From the IMG/VR virus record IMGVR_UViG_3300025417_000063, positions 1-29,610 of that record: a stretch of 29,610 nt of DNA. One strand, 5' to 3'. The DNA is from a virus. This document shows, piece by piece, positions 29,513 through 29,610 of the stretch (positions are counted from its first letter, which is position 1; each line of letters starts with the position of its first letter). Below the pieces are notes generated by a model. The model did no database searches. It was given only the letters and a program-made list of their open reading frames with translations, and was not told the origin of the DNA. A program made the position numbers and the translations under genes.

Positions 29513-29610
29513 TTAGTTGGTCAAAATGCCTTGTAGGAAGCGGTTAGAAGTTGTCAAGTTACCAGCCCAACCGTATAACTTCACGATTGCGTCTTGGTTA
29601 ATTGCTTGAC
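29513..29610 (-). CDS. C-terminal end of probable major capsid protein (partial)
   Basis: The frame is open from the right edge to a TAA at 29513-29515. The 31 visible residues include AINQDAIVKLYGWAGNLTTS and end QGILTN. The gene lies directly upstream of the decoration-like gene and a terminator, where the major capsid gene is expected. Too little is visible for a firm family call; another head protein is possible. Confidence 0.4.
   Translation of the reverse strand, partial: QAINQDAIVKLYGWAGNLTTSNRFLQGILTN

Overview
The window is part of a tailed dsDNA bacteriophage genome. It is most likely a short-tailed (podovirus-like) phage of a Gram-negative host. The P22-style portal with a long helical C-terminus, the propeller-like tail-hub candidate, the low-complexity ejection-type proteins and the absence of a tape-measure gene all suggest a podovirus. 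The Rz/Rz1 spanin pair suggests a host with an outer membrane. Base composition is AT-rich. The protein repertoire resembles uncultured aquatic phages, but the host cannot be named from the sequence. No tRNA, CRISPR array, insertion sequence or integrase was found.

Layout. From 1 to 10256 all genes are on the minus strand. Read in transcription order they are a VRR-NUC nuclease, three small lysine-rich proteins, an ADP-ribosyltransferase-like protein, TerS, TerL, a small structural protein, the portal, another small structural protein and two tail fibres, the second with an S74 self-cleaving chaperone. From 10302 to 11644 a two-gene plus-strand island encodes an HTH-metallophosphoesterase and an SprT-like metallopeptidase. 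From 11676 to 14564 a tightly overlapping minus-strand early operon starts with a YdaS/Cro-like regulator. It carries a secreted protein, a helicase-loader-like domain, nucleases and several membrane micropeptides. From 14675 to 18858 plus-strand early genes include an ERF annealing protein, an OB-like/DUF736-like protein and a PD-(D/E)XK exonuclease, followed by a second operon of small proteins. From 18845 to 29610 minus-strand late genes run, in transcription order, from the capsid end at the right edge through head-tail adaptor, tail hub, ejection proteins and a short fibre to lysis (two membrane proteins, Rz with embedded Rz1, holin candidate, GH108 endolysin).

The packaging and portal block at the left and the capsid-to-lysis block at the right both read leftward. 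They join into one normal late operon if the two window ends lie close together on a circular map. The window is therefore probably a cut of a circularly permuted genome, with the capsid and any scaffold genes falling in the missing part.

Regulation. The divergent switch at 14565-14674 has overlapping promoters in both directions, with one 14-bp dyad over both -35 boxes. Close relatives of that dyad lie in the other two large intergenic gaps (14091-14104 and 17017-17030), giving a candidate three-site regulon for the regulator encoded next to it. Several genes shorter than 60 codons, including Rz1 and membrane micropeptides of 21 and 26 residues, are supported by stop-start overlaps and Shine-Dalgarno sequences.
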